Counted from the stretch's first letter, positions 1 through 8,724 are shown. The stretch is DNA of 64,000 nt from Glycocaulis abyssi (GCF_041429775.1 NZ_CP163421.1:558001-622000), one strand, 5' to 3'. Numbers and translations are program-made. Notes: generated from the sequence alone by a model not told the origin.

Positions 1-2
1 GC

Positions 3-122
3 ATCGATGTCAATGATAAGTGCGTAATTCTTAAATTCGATTTAGAAGAAATACATGTACCTTACGGCAACAACCCAGAGTCTATTTCCATCACATTTGA
101 AAGCAATTATATTGTTTTGTAA
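3..122 (+). CDS. C-terminal end of an AT-rich gene (possible immunity protein)
   Basis: An open frame enters from the left edge and ends at TAA 120-122, giving the last 39 residues of a protein. The codons are AT-rich (many AAT, ATT, TTA), unlike the GC-rich genes around it, which points to acquired DNA. The tail is acidic and beta-rich and is followed about 200 bases later by an Rhs core fragment on the same strand. The same order (small gene, then Rhs core fragment) occurs in mirror image at 9613-8783, so by analogy this may be the end of an Rhs-type immunity gene. No family can be assigned from so short a piece. The 197 bases after it are AT-rich and show no gene. Confidence 0.45.
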   Translation: MDVNDKCVILKFDLEEIHVPYGNNPESISITFESNYIVL

Positions 123-319
123 ATAGATTTCAATCTTTCATTTAATGTGACGATTTATATATTTGCATGTTGCAATAGCTCAATTTAAGGTATCAGCGAC
201 AATTAAGAGGTTTTTGTGGCATAATATACCGCCTTGCATTCTATACCGAACATCGTCGGCCAGACGGGGCCTTTTATCCCGCGCCCGTCCTCGGCGCTGG
301 CGCGCTTGCAAGCGAGGCG

Positions 320-400
320 GGCTGCACCATAGCCAACTACATCTACGCCTTTACCGGTCACACCAACCAGGATGTGACGGTGACGGTCGATGGCCTGTAG
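320..400 (+). pseudogene. Rhs/YD-repeat core fragment (left copy)
   Basis: This frame reads IYAFTGHTNQDVTVTVDGL and then stops at TAG 398-400. The same peptide, with DNA about 90% identical by eye over 76 bases (322-397), occurs on the minus strand at 8886-8810 inside a longer YD-repeat fragment. The fragment has no start of its own and ends 15 bases short of the gspK stop codon, so it is a remnant. It reads toward the type II secretion operon from the left, whereas the other copy reads toward it from the right. Confidence 0.7.
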
Positions 401-415
401 CCGATCGCCAATCAC

Positions 416-1231
416 CTAATCTCCAAAACACGGCCTACTATCTGCAGATACTCTCTCCGCCCACTCGAACACCAGGGCCGGAGCTTCCGGTGCCGACGTA
501 AGCAGGATGGTGGATCGCGCGTCGTGCGGGGCATGCTGCTCGCTCGCGGTGAAGGTCCAGCGCGCGGCGTGTGATGGATAGTCCGGGACGGATGCCCGGG
601 CGCGCACGGCAGGATGGGCGGCGATAGCGGGGTCGGCAGAGCTGTTTGCGGACAGCAGGGTAAAATGCCCTGCGAGACATTCTGCCTCGTTGGCTGTGAG
701 CCCGGCCACAAGCGCGAGCTCGGCCATGCTTTCGAACGGACGATTGGCACGCGGCGGCAGGCCTGCGGCTTCGTAATCGGCCAATGTGGCAGCGTTGAGC
801 CGGGATGAACCTGCCGGTTCACGCCAGTCCGCTATCGTGTCGGCGAGCGCGGCAGCACGTGAGGGAGATGCCCCCAGCACTTCCAGGAATGCCGCCAGCG
901 ATATCGCGTCGATATGGTTGAGATCAGGCCATGCGGTCGTTGGCCGGGCTTCCACTGTGATGTCGCGGCCATTGATAGTGTAGGTGGCCGAAAACGGAAC
1001 CGGCTGGGTTGGAAGGCGTCCGAGTTCGTGCACGGCCCGGATCGTGGCACCTTCCAGCGTCATGCGCTCTTCAACCTCGCTCACCAGAAGCTCGGCCCTG
1101 ACCACCGCGCGCCAGGCCAGCGCCAGACTCATCGACCCGACGAGCGCGAGGGCAAGAGACAACCAGAGCGCGCTGATGAGCGCGAAGCCGGCCTCGGCCT
1201 CACTCCTCGATAAGAAGTACGTTGCGGGCAT
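416..1231 (-). CDS. gspK: Type II secretion minor pseudopilin GspK
   Basis: GspK caps the tip of the type II secretion pseudopilus in the inner membrane and periplasm. The 271-residue product has a short leader ending in EAG before FALISALWLSLALALVG, the class III prepilin cleavage site and hydrophobic helix. The residue at mature position 5 is serine rather than the usual glutamate, as is typical of GspK. A helical middle domain with an LADTIADWRE stretch matches the family's alpha domain. It is shorter than the usual 300-330 residues. It is the last gene of the operon and overlaps the end of gspD by 32 bases, so translation is probably coupled. Confidence rests on position plus the prepilin signature. 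Confidence 0.82.
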   Translation of the reverse strand: MPATYFLSRSEAEAGFALISALWLSLALALVGSMSLALAWRAVVRAELLVSEVEERMTLEGATIRAVHELGRLPTQPVPFSATYTINGRDITVEARPTTAWPDLNHIDAISLAAFLEVLGASPSRAAALADTIADWREPAGSSRLNAATLADYEAAGLPPRANRPFESMAELALVAGLTANEAECLAGHFTLLSANSSADPAIAAHPAVRARASVPDYPSHAARWTFTASEQHAPHDARSTILLTSAPEAPALVFEWAERVSADSRPCFGD

Positions 1232-3107
1232 TGAGTTCCCTCAGGCGTTGTGAGAGGCGCAGCGCCTCCTCGCGCGCATCACGGGCGTCCGAAACCAGTC
1301 TCGGGGTAAGGAACGCGATGAGCTCGGTGCGCCGCGAGATATCGGCCCCGGTTTCGAACAGGCGGCCAATGAGCGGCACCCGGCGCGCGCCGGGTACGCC
1401 GCTGCGCGTCTCGCTCCGGTTCTCGCGGATAAGACCACCCAGCGCAATCGTCTCGCCAGCCCGCGCGGCCACTACGGTCTGGAAGCGGCGCTGCTGGATG
1501 GTGGGCGAGTCTATCCCTGAGCTTCGCGTTTCGGCGACATCGCTCACCTCCTGATCGATCTCCAGGATGATCGAGTTACCGCTGATGCGAGGCGTGACCT
1601 GAAGCACGACCCCTGTATCACGGAACTGGACGCTATTGACGATAGGTGCATCGGGATTGGTGACGTTTACCGCTGACTGGGTGATGACCGGCACCTGATC
1701 ACCGACCTGCAAAGTGGCTGGGCGATTATTCAGCGTCACGATCTGGGGCGAGGAAAGGACGACAACGCTGCTGACGGAATCCAGCGCATTGAGGGCGGCC
1801 TGCACATAGCGGGAATCAAACCGGTAGGCGAAACCGGGAAAGCGCGACGAGACCTGCCCGGTTTCCAGCTCGGAAAAGGTGAAGCTGCCTCCATCGCGCG
1901 TGTCGAAGAACCACTGGACGCCAAAGCGCAGCTCGTCATTCAGAACGACTTCAGCAATCGTTACCTCAATCAGGATCTGCTCAGGCAGGATATCGAGCTG
2001 ACGCACCAGTTCGCTCACGGCTCGCCGGTCATCCTCATTGCCCCAGACGATGAGCGTATTGCTCTGCTCGTTTGCCCGCACCCGTACCGGTGCCTCGCCT
2101 TCCCCGCGCTCGTGAAGGGTGGCGGCAATGTCCTCGGCGAGGGCCACCGCGCTGGCATTGCGAACGGGGATGGTGTGAAAACCCCGCTGGCGCTGCGGTG
2201 GCTGATCGAGCCGGGCTATCCACTCCTCAATCTGCAACAGCTGGGCCTGGCTGCGCGTGACCGCCAGAACGGCCTGAAGCCGGTTGAGGGGTACGAGTTC
2301 AAGAGACTCACCGCTGCCCTGCACCGCGGCGATCGCGGTCAGCTCCTCAACGAGACTGTCCGGATCGGTATGACGCAGCCGGATCATCGAAAAGGATAAC
2401 GCCCGCATCCAATCCGTATCGAGGGCTCTTGCAGCCTCCCGGATGGCGGCAATGCGCTCTGGCGCTCCGGCAAGGGTTATGCGCCCGGCGCGGTCATCAG
2501 CCGACAGCTGGACACTGCTATCGATGAAGGGCTGAAGAGCCGTGACCATGCGGCTGGCGGGGACATGCTGGAGGGCGATCACTTCGACGCTGGGCGTGCT
2601 GGTGCGGGCGGGCGCATATCCGCCAGCTTCACGCAGCACGATGACATCACCGTCCAGAACCAGCTCGGCACCATGAGTGCTGACGGCGCGGTTCAGGATG
2701 GAGAGAGCGGTAGAGACCGGCACGGGACCGGGGGTGCGCGCTGTCAGGCGCATGGCAAGATCTGTCTCGGCGATGAAGGCAAGCCCCATCTGCCCAGCCA
2801 CGATGCTTTCCAGCACCTGACCGGCTGGCGCATCGGCGAAGGCGAACTCGATCAGCTGGCCGGAGGCATGTGCCGTGCGGACGCCAGTGCCTTGCGCCAC
2901 CGGGCGTCCAAGAGAGCGCAGAAGAGGTTCATCCCGCGGGGCTGCATCGGGCATTTCTGCCCGGCTCTCTTCGGCGCCTTCCTGGGGTGCTGCTTCCAAT
3001 GGGGAGCGCGCCAGCTGTACGGAAAAGGGTTCGCGGGCCGCGCACCCTGCCAGCAGGGCAAAGGCTGCGACGGCGCTGACTAGCACCAGATAATCGCGTC
3101 CATGCAT
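1200..3107 (-). CDS. gspD: Type II secretion outer-membrane secretin GspD, predicted lipoprotein
   Basis: The secretin forms the outer-membrane channel of the system. The 635-residue protein has an N0 domain (about residues 80-160), several KH-like N domains (about 165-390) and a secretin beta-barrel region (about 400-600) with the VPLIGRLF motif near its end. The N-terminus is a signal peptide ending in LLAG-C, a good lipobox, so the mature protein should be acylated at Cys22. Most GspD proteins have a plain Sec signal. The Hxc secretin HxcQ of Pseudomonas is a known self-piloting liposecretin, and no separate GspS pilotin gene is seen here. The start overlaps the gspC stop codon by one base (TGATG). 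Confidence 0.95.
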   Translation of the reverse strand: MHGRDYLVLVSAVAAFALLAGCAAREPFSVQLARSPLEAAPQEGAEESRAEMPDAAPRDEPLLRSLGRPVAQGTGVRTAHASGQLIEFAFADAPAGQVLESIVAGQMGLAFIAETDLAMRLTARTPGPVPVSTALSILNRAVSTHGAELVLDGDVIVLREAGGYAPARTSTPSVEVIALQHVPASRMVTALQPFIDSSVQLSADDRAGRITLAGAPERIAAIREAARALDTDWMRALSFSMIRLRHTDPDSLVEELTAIAAVQGSGESLELVPLNRLQAVLAVTRSQAQLLQIEEWIARLDQPPQRQRGFHTIPVRNASAVALAEDIAATLHERGEGEAPVRVRANEQSNTLIVWGNEDDRRAVSELVRQLDILPEQILIEVTIAEVVLNDELRFGVQWFFDTRDGGSFTFSELETGQVSSRFPGFAYRFDSRYVQAALNALDSVSSVVVLSSPQIVTLNNRPATLQVGDQVPVITQSAVNVTNPDAPIVNSVQFRDTGVVLQVTPRISGNSIILEIDQEVSDVAETRSSGIDSPTIQQRRFQTVVAARAGETIALGGLIRENRSETRSGVPGARRVPLIGRLFETGADISRRTELIAFLTPRLVSDARDAREEALRLSQRLRELNARNVLLIEE

Positions 3108-3547
3108 CAGTCTTCCCCCTCCATACCGGTTTCTGCCGGATAGACCCGCAAACGGATCATGCCCTGTGGCCCCTCAACCGTCACGCCTTCAGCATCTATG
3201 GCGCGCACGTTCCATGGACCGATACGCTCTTCCAAACCAGCGGTGACAAGCTCGCCCTCATACTCGAAGTGACTTAGCGCCCCGCGTCCCGCCGTAACGC
3301 CCACCAGACGGGGCACATCTGAAACGGAAGCGGAAGAGTGCGCGTCGGCCTGTGTGTCCACCAGTGCATTCATGCCGGCTTCTCCCGTCGCGGGAACAGG
3401 GCGGATGCGGCCGGGTGGTTCGCTGACATCTGGCAGGCTGATAGCGGAGCGTGTTCCGTTGCCGGGTTGGGCAGGCGGCATCACGCGTAGCGCCAGGCCC
3501 GCTACAACCGCAAACAGTGCCGAAGCAAAAAGGAGACGAACCATCAT
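3107..3547 (-). CDS. gspC: GspC-like inner-membrane component
   Basis: A 146-residue protein with one N-terminal membrane helix (about residues 4-22), a proline-rich periplasmic linker, and a small C-terminal beta domain that starts PRLVGVTAGRG. That domain resembles the homology region of GspC, which contacts the secretin N0 domain and links the inner-membrane platform to the channel. No PDZ domain is present, so this is a short form. Its place directly before gspD agrees with GspC. GspN-like is the alternative. Its start overlaps the end of the preceding gene (ATGA), and tandem ATG codons at 3547 and 3544 both could serve. Confidence 0.6.
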   Translation of the reverse strand: MMVRLLFASALFAVVAGLALRVMPPAQPGNGTRSAISLPDVSEPPGRIRPVPATGEAGMNALVDTQADAHSSASVSDVPRLVGVTAGRGALSHFEYEGELVTAGLEERIGPWNVRAIDAEGVTVEGPQGMIRLRVYPAETGMEGED

Positions 3548-4002
3548 GGTGCCGCCTCCAGATGAGCTTCAAGCTCAACCGCGCAGTCGAAATACCCGGC
3601 TTCCCGGCTCTCGCATTGCAGATCGTGGAGCCAGAGCGGGCCGGGCCGGGCGAGATCGGCCAGCATGCGCTCCATCCCTTCTGCGTGCGTGCGAACCGCA
3701 AGATGCAGGTCGTGGACCCTACAGGGACCATCCTCGCTGGCAGCCGACGCGTGAACGACCGAGGTTTCGCCTTCCCAGCGTTCTCCAAGGAGCGCGCTCA
3801 GGGATACATCATCGAAAACACCTCCAAGGCATCGCCCCTGTACCCGCTCTTCCACCGAGGCATGGAGCACGCGCGCCGCGATGAACGCTTCGGTACTGCC
3901 AGCAAGGCGCCAGGCCGGTACAGCTACAAGAAGGCATGCCACAAGGAGGCTGCCAATCAGCACCAGGCGGTAAAGCGGGAGGCCAGCCATCGCGGCGCTC
4001 AT
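3544..4002 (-). CDS. gspM: GspM-like inner-membrane platform protein
   Basis: A 152-residue bitopic protein with a short cytoplasmic N-terminus, one membrane helix (about residues 10-30) and a periplasmic domain of about 115 residues. This matches the topology and size of GspM, which partners GspL in the inner-membrane assembly platform. Sequence conservation in this family is low, so the call depends on size, topology and position between the GspL-like and GspC-like genes. A strong ribosome site (GAGGAG, 7-base spacing) precedes ATG 4002, and the start overlaps the upstream stop as ATGA. Confidence 0.6.
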   Translation of the reverse strand: MSAAMAGLPLYRLVLIGSLLVACLLVAVPAWRLAGSTEAFIAARVLHASVEERVQGRCLGGVFDDVSLSALLGERWEGETSVVHASAASEDGPCRVHDLHLAVRTHAEGMERMLADLARPGPLWLHDLQCESREAGYFDCAVELEAHLEAAP

Positions 4003-4769
4003 GGCTCCTCTCCTCGCAATCCGGTCTGTTCGCGCTCAGCTCCTGATCCCTGAGCCGCACCATTCTCGAACTCAGCCGGAACCAGAACACTGCCATCCGG
4101 CAAAGTGAGCCTCACCTCGCTTCCGGAGATCGTGATCGCCGATACGGGCTCCTCCTCCTGGCGTATGATGATGTCGTGGAGCGCGGCGGCATGGTGCGAG
4201 CGGGCGTCTTCGCGTGATGACCCGGCTGAAACGGCCAGTGCACGGGCTGATGCTGTGGTAGCCGCAGCCGAGTTCTCCAGAAACACGGCCGCGCCGGCCA
4301 GCGCCCACGAGAGCGACAAGAAGAGGACTAAAACAGCCAGAAGCCTCTGAGCCTCTCCGGGTGCCAGTGATCGCCGTGGCGCAGGCAGGGTCATGGTCAG
4401 CCCCGTTGCCTCATCAACGAGACGGCGTTCACGAAGAGCACGCCCATCGGGTGAGAGAAGATCAACCCGCCGCGCTATCGCGACGCGATAACGCCAGGGC
4501 GGCAGGGCAGCCAGCTCTACCGGACCTGCAACGCCTATCACCGCCTCGCTCTCGTGTAAGGGGCACCAGGCTGCGGGATCGGCGGCCACAAGACGCCTGG
4601 CAGCCCGGAGCCGTGGTACCGGCAACCAGGCGTCAATGATGACGTACTCGCCCTTAAAGGGTTTCAGGCCCGCCAATGTGCCGGCATCATCGATCACACC
4701 GGCCGCCAGCGATGACAGGGCCTCCCGAAACGCTTTGCTGCGGGTTGCAAGGCTCATAGCGGGCGGCAT
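3999..4769 (-). CDS. gspL: GspL-like inner-membrane platform protein
   Basis: A 256-residue protein with a cytoplasmic N-terminal region of about 140 residues, one membrane helix (about residues 143-163, LLAVLVLFLSLSWALAG) and a periplasmic C-terminal region. This is the layout of GspL, which recruits the GspE ATPase to the membrane. Full-length GspL has about 400 residues, so its actin-like cytoplasmic domain would be reduced or diverged here. The start overlaps the end of the preceding pseudopilin gene; a second in-frame ATG at 4757 is a possible start. The call is made by topology and position. Confidence 0.55.
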   Translation of the reverse strand: MPPAMSLATRSKAFREALSSLAAGVIDDAGTLAGLKPFKGEYVIIDAWLPVPRLRAARRLVAADPAAWCPLHESEAVIGVAGPVELAALPPWRYRVAIARRVDLLSPDGRALRERRLVDEATGLTMTLPAPRRSLAPGEAQRLLAVLVLFLSLSWALAGAAVFLENSAAATTASARALAVSAGSSREDARSHHAAALHDIIIRQEEEPVSAITISGSEVRLTLPDGSVLVPAEFENGAAQGSGAEREQTGLRGEEP

Positions 4770-5107
4770 TGACGGCTTACGAAGTCGAAATGGCAGTCAC
4801 GGCTGGCCAACGGCGGGTGGGCCGCACGCACTTCGCCTGAATTGCCATGAACAGAAATCCAGCCAGACGCACCTATCGTGCAGGACGGCCCGCCGGACGT
4901 CGCACACGCGCGTACAGCGTTTCGGGACAGATGGACCGACTGTCTGAGTTCATCGACACTGGCGGCCGACCGCGATGCCCGGTCCGCCACCGAAACGGCA
5001 TTGGCGATACTGAGCCCGGCCGCGAGAACCGCGGCCGTAAGGATGGACACGGCCACCAGGGTTTCCAGCAGGATATATCCCTCTTCACCATCTCTATTGC
5101 GCATCAT
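4754..5107 (-). CDS. Minor pseudopilin, GspJ/GspH-like
   Basis: A 117-residue protein with a class III prepilin leader: EEG, then YILLETLVAVSIL, with glutamate at mature position 5. GspO would cleave and methylate it before it enters the pseudopilus. Four cysteines in the C-terminal half could form disulphides in the periplasm. It is much shorter than a typical GspJ (about 200 residues), so the exact subclass (H, I or J) is uncertain. It follows the GspI-like gene with a 14-base overlap, which suggests translational coupling. Confidence 0.7.
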   Translation of the reverse strand: MMRNRDGEEGYILLETLVAVSILTAAVLAAGLSIANAVSVADRASRSAASVDELRQSVHLSRNAVRACATSGGPSCTIGASGWISVHGNSGEVRAAHPPLASRDCHFDFVSRQCRPL

Positions 5108-5492
5108 TTACCCAGTGCCATGTTTCCAGACGGAGTTCGCCGGGACGCGCGCCCTCGCGCCAGCGTACCGTGACGGCAATGCGCGCCAGCCCCAGATGAA
5201 GCGGAGCCTCTGCCTGGGACAGGCATTCGGTTTCCACCCGCCATGCCAGACCGTCCCGGACGCCCGTAGCGTCTTGCGGGCAGTTTCTGCTGGCAAGACG
5301 CAGCTCGGCGACGATATCGTTTGCCACAAGGGCAGCTGCTGCGCGCTGGCTGGCGCGTTCCACGTGCCCAAGGACCGCCGCTGCACCGGCCAGAAACAGG
5401 CTGACCGCAATGGCGATGATGGTGAGCGCGATCAGGGTCTCATACAGGATGAAGCCTGCCTCGCCACCATCATGTTTGCTCTGTTCGCGCAT
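5094..5492 (-). CDS. gspI: Minor pseudopilin, GspI-like
   Basis: A protein of about 132 residues with a prepilin leader (GGEAG, then FILYETLIALTII) that has glutamate at mature position 5. The C-terminal part contains a VTVRW strand like that of GspI. GspI nucleates the GspI-J-K tip complex of the pseudopilus, and this gene is followed by another minor pseudopilin and, at the operon end, GspK. ATG 5492 overlaps the gspF stop codon (TGATG), so I prefer it to the in-frame GTG one codon upstream. Confidence 0.75.
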   Translation of the reverse strand: MREQSKHDGGEAGFILYETLIALTIIAIAVSLFLAGAAAVLGHVERASQRAAAALVANDIVAELRLASRNCPQDATGVRDGLAWRVETECLSQAEAPLHLGLARIAVTVRWREGARPGELRLETWHWVNDAQ

Positions 5493-6670
5493 CACAGCCC
5501 GAAGTCCGCAATGGCACCAAGTCCCAGGAAGATGGCGGCGACCACCGTTCCTATGACAAGGCCGGCAAACAATAGAAAGCCCGTCGGAGCGAGAGAGCCG
5601 ACCAGTTCTGCGCGCTCCCTGGCGCGCCGGTCCAGCAGGGTGCCTGCCTCGCTCATGCAGTCAGCAAGGCGGCCGCTTTCCTCGGCCAGACGGGCAAGGC
5701 GCACTACGGCAGCGGGCATGAAGGCGATTGCCGCGAAGGCATCTGCCAGACTCTCCCCATCGCGCACGGCCGGTATGACTTCATCGATTGAGGCGCGAAA
5801 AGCCGGTGACGGGACAGCGCGCGCCGCACTGGCCAGCGCCGACGGCACGGCTATCCCCGATGACAGCATGACCGCAAACGTGCTGCAGAAGGCGCTGGCC
5901 ATGCTGTCGCGCACGATGCCAAGCCCGGCAGGCCCGAGAAGCGCCCGGTCAAGTCGGTCCAGTGCGGCCGACCTCAGACGCGGCAGTACGATCAGAACGA
6001 GCGGGATCGCCAGCAGAAGCGCTACGATCAGTCCGCCCCACTCATTCATCACCCGCCCGAACGCCAGCAGCCCGGCCGTGAGTGCTGGCAGGGAAGGCGC
6101 ATCGGCAAGCGCCATCTCGATGCGTGGCAAAACCAGCAGGAAGAACACACCAAGGCTGGCTGCAGTAAGCGCTAGCACGATGGCCGGATAGACCGCAGCC
6201 GAAACCAGCTTGCGGCGGAACTCCGCGCGCGAGGCATGGTAGCGGGCGGCAAGGTCGAGACAGATTGCGAGCTGGCCGGTAGCCTCCCCGGCCTCGGCCA
6301 TGGCCGCAAGCACCTGGGCGCGCTCCCCGAAGCTTTCCCGGATGGCTGTGCCGATCGCGCTTCCCGCTTCGAGCCGTGCCGCCGCTGCTTCCAGTGCGGC
6401 CCGTGACTGACGCGTCCGTCCCTGCGCCAGCGTCCGCATACCGAAGGCCAAGGGAATGCCGGCACGCGAGAGGCGTGCAAGGTCTGCGGCCAGATGGGAC
6501 AGCTCCTCGCCGCCAGGGCCAGTGCCACGCGTCTCGTGCAAGGGCTTTATGGAAAGGACACCCAGACCCCGCTCTGCCAGCATTTCCCGCGCCGCGTCGG
6601 GATCCTCGGCATCAAGCTCGCCCTTGCGCCGGCGCCCTGTGCTGTCGATGGCTTCATAGGCAAGACGCAT
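5492..6670 (-). CDS. gspF: Type II secretion inner-membrane platform protein GspF
   Basis: GspF is the polytopic inner-membrane protein on which the assembly ATPase acts. The 392-residue product begins MRLAYEAIDSTGRRRKGEL, typical of the family, and contains two GspF/PilC repeats (about residues 60-185 and 265-385). Each repeat ends in hydrophobic helices, giving three or four membrane spans. Its length is close to the usual 400. It starts three bases after gspE and overlaps the following pseudopilin gene, consistent with one transcript. Confidence 0.95.
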   Translation of the reverse strand: MRLAYEAIDSTGRRRKGELDAEDPDAAREMLAERGLGVLSIKPLHETRGTGPGGEELSHLAADLARLSRAGIPLAFGMRTLAQGRTRQSRAALEAAAARLEAGSAIGTAIRESFGERAQVLAAMAEAGEATGQLAICLDLAARYHASRAEFRRKLVSAAVYPAIVLALTAASLGVFFLLVLPRIEMALADAPSLPALTAGLLAFGRVMNEWGGLIVALLLAIPLVLIVLPRLRSAALDRLDRALLGPAGLGIVRDSMASAFCSTFAVMLSSGIAVPSALASAARAVPSPAFRASIDEVIPAVRDGESLADAFAAIAFMPAAVVRLARLAEESGRLADCMSEAGTLLDRRARERAELVGSLAPTGFLLFAGLVIGTVVAAIFLGLGAIADFGL

Positions 6671-6673
6671 GGC

Positions 6674-8251
6674 TCAGCTCACACTCGCGAGCGCTTCAGC
6701 CCGGTCGACAAGCCCTGCATCGGCTTTAGCCGCAGCATCGCCGGCCATGCGGCTATCGGGCTGGGCCTGGGCAGCCTTTGCCAGAGCCCCGGCATCCGCC
6801 CCGTCCATGATCGCCTGACGGACGCTCTCATCAACGCTCATCATCTCGATCAGCGCGATACGGCCCCGCCGGCCTGTTCCTCCACACATGCTGCAGCCCG
6901 TCCCGCCACAGGCAGAGCACAGACGCCGGGTCAGGCGCTGGGCAACGACACCGCGCAGCGTGCTGGCCGCCAGAAACGGCTCCACACCGAGATCAACGAG
7001 GCGCACAACGGCAGCGGGCGCGCTTTCGGCGTGGATGCTGGTCAGGACCAGATGCCCGGTAAGGGCGGCGCGCACCGCCAGCGCCGCGGTTTCCGCGTCG
7101 CGTATCTCGCCGACCATGATCACGTCCGGGTCATGGCGCAGGAAGGCGCGAAGCGCACTGGAAAAATCAACGCCTGCCGCCCGGTCAACCTGTGTCTGGG
7201 AGACGTCCTCGAACAGATACTCGACCGGGTCCTCCACGGTGAGGATGTTGCGCCCCGCGCCGCGCAGCGCATTGATCGCGGCATAGAGCGTGGTGGTCTT
7301 GCCGGCTCCGGTCGGTCCGGCCACCATGATCAGGCCCGAACGGGCGGCCAGCCAGCGGGCGATTGTGTCGGTCTGCCGGGCTGAAAAGCCCAGCCCGTCA
7401 AAGTTCAGCAAAGCCTCGCTGCGACCGAGCAGGCGTACAACCGCGCCTTCACCCCAGACATTGGGGATTGTCGACAGGCGCGCATCGACAACCGATCCAT
7501 CGACGGTAAAGCTCAGGCGACCGTCCTGTGGCGCACGCCGCTCGGCAAGGTCGAGACCCGCCAGAACCTTCAGCCTGGCGGCCACCGACCCGGCAAGATG
7601 CAATGGCGCGGTGCGCAGGAGGTGCAACTCCCCGTCCACCCGCATCAGGACTTCAAAGCCGTCCTCGCGCGGCCGGAAATGGATATCACTGGCGCCTGCG
7701 CGCCGGGCTGACGCAAGTGTGTCTTCCACCAGCCTTACTGCAGGAGCCCCGCGTGAAAGATCGGCAAGGGTCTCGCTATCCCTGTCCTGTCGCTGATCCT
7801 GCACGCTGGCCGGGCCCGGCTCATCCTGGCACTGCTTCCACTCATCAAGTGACAGCACCACGAACTTCGTGAGTCCCCCAACAGCAAACCGGCAGGCCCG
7901 CAGGGCATCATCGTCGGAAGGGTCCACCACGCCCATAACAGGTCCGCGTTCATCCGCGGCCTGAAGAACCGCCATCCGTCTGCGCCGTAGCCAGGCCGGA
8001 GACATGTCTGCCGGAACCTCACCTGCCATCACATCGCCGCCGGGGCGTTCAAGCGCGTACTCGTTTGCCAGCAGCTCGGCTAGCCGTCGCGTGTCAACAA
8101 GCCCAAGCCGGGCCGCCGCGATGACGGGGCGTTCAGCGCCGGTTCCACACACTTGCCTAACGCGTTGCAGTCCGTTGGCATCCAGCCCCGCAATCGCAAG
8201 TGCCCGGCGCGCCCGCCGGTCAATAACGAGTTCTGCCTCGATTGTGGACAT
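6674..8251 (-). CDS. gspE: Type II secretion assembly ATPase GspE
   Basis: The cytoplasmic hexameric ATPase drives pseudopilus assembly. The 525-residue protein has an N1/N2 region (about 1-170) and a RecA-like C-terminal domain with Walker A GPTGAGKTT, an Asp-box ending in the VEDPVEY segment, Walker B DPDVIMVGEIRD and a His-box with SIHAES. The tetracysteine zinc element is present but very compact: CSAC and CSMC are separated by only four residues, where family members usually have a loop of about 30. ATG 8251 overlaps the gspG stop codon. Confidence 0.96.
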   Translation of the reverse strand: MSTIEAELVIDRRARRALAIAGLDANGLQRVRQVCGTGAERPVIAAARLGLVDTRRLAELLANEYALERPGGDVMAGEVPADMSPAWLRRRRMAVLQAADERGPVMGVVDPSDDDALRACRFAVGGLTKFVVLSLDEWKQCQDEPGPASVQDQRQDRDSETLADLSRGAPAVRLVEDTLASARRAGASDIHFRPREDGFEVLMRVDGELHLLRTAPLHLAGSVAARLKVLAGLDLAERRAPQDGRLSFTVDGSVVDARLSTIPNVWGEGAVVRLLGRSEALLNFDGLGFSARQTDTIARWLAARSGLIMVAGPTGAGKTTTLYAAINALRGAGRNILTVEDPVEYLFEDVSQTQVDRAAGVDFSSALRAFLRHDPDVIMVGEIRDAETAALAVRAALTGHLVLTSIHAESAPAAVVRLVDLGVEPFLAASTLRGVVAQRLTRRLCSACGGTGCSMCGGTGRRGRIALIEMMSVDESVRQAIMDGADAGALAKAAQAQPDSRMAGDAAAKADAGLVDRAEALASVS

Positions 8252-8724
8252 CACCGTTCCAGCACGATTACGATATCGCGGTCCTCGCCTGTGCCTCCAG
8301 GTTCTCCATCGCGGCCATAGCTGACCAGCTCAAATCCTCCGCCTGATGCCGGGCGGTAGATGTAGGGCCGCCCCCAGGGGTCAGCCGGAAGCTCACCTCT
8401 GCGCACATAAGGCCCCGCCCACCGCGCCTCCAGCGCAGGTGCAGGCGCAACCAGCGCCGCTAGCCCTTCTTCGGTGGTTGGATAGCGCCCGATATCAAGC
8501 CGGAACAGGTCAAGCGAGGTGGCAAGGTTCTCCAGCTGTATCTCTGCCGTGCGAGATTGCGCTGCGCCTAAGCGCCCCATCAAGGCAGGCGTGGCCAGGC
8601 CCACAATCAGCGCAATGATCACGAGAACGATCAGCACTTCGGCGAGGGTATAGCCAGCGTCGGACGGCGTTCGGCAACGTTCCGCACCCTGTCTGCTTCC
8701 GCCCTTCTTCGCGCATCCCGCCAT
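8251..8724 (-). CDS. gspG: Type II secretion major pseudopilin GspG
   Basis: The major pseudopilin builds the shaft of the periplasmic pseudopilus. The product (157 residues from ATG 8724) has a long leader ending in DAG before YTLAEVLIVLVIIALIVG, with glutamate at mature position 5. The C-terminus carries the GspG signatures: a YPTTEEGL turn, DPWGRPYIYR and a GEDRDIVI calcium-loop-like segment. Tyrosine replaces the usual phenylalanine at mature position 1. GAGGG seven bases upstream supports ATG 8724 over GTG 8727. It is the first gene of the operon; only about 58 bases separate it from the upstream Rhs fragment, so the promoter must lie there or within the fragment. Confidence 0.95.
   Translation of the reverse strand: MAGCAKKGGSRQGAERCRTPSDAGYTLAEVLIVLVIIALIVGLATPALMGRLGAAQSRTAEIQLENLATSLDLFRLDIGRYPTTEEGLAALVAPAPALEARWAGPYVRRGELPADPWGRPYIYRPASGGGFELVSYGRDGEPGGTGEDRDIVIVLER

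Noticed and set aside
4878-6191. 437-codon open frame on the plus strand across the secretion operon
   Set aside because: Lies opposite gspF and two pseudopilin genes, which have clear family signatures; Ser/Arg-rich shadow translation.
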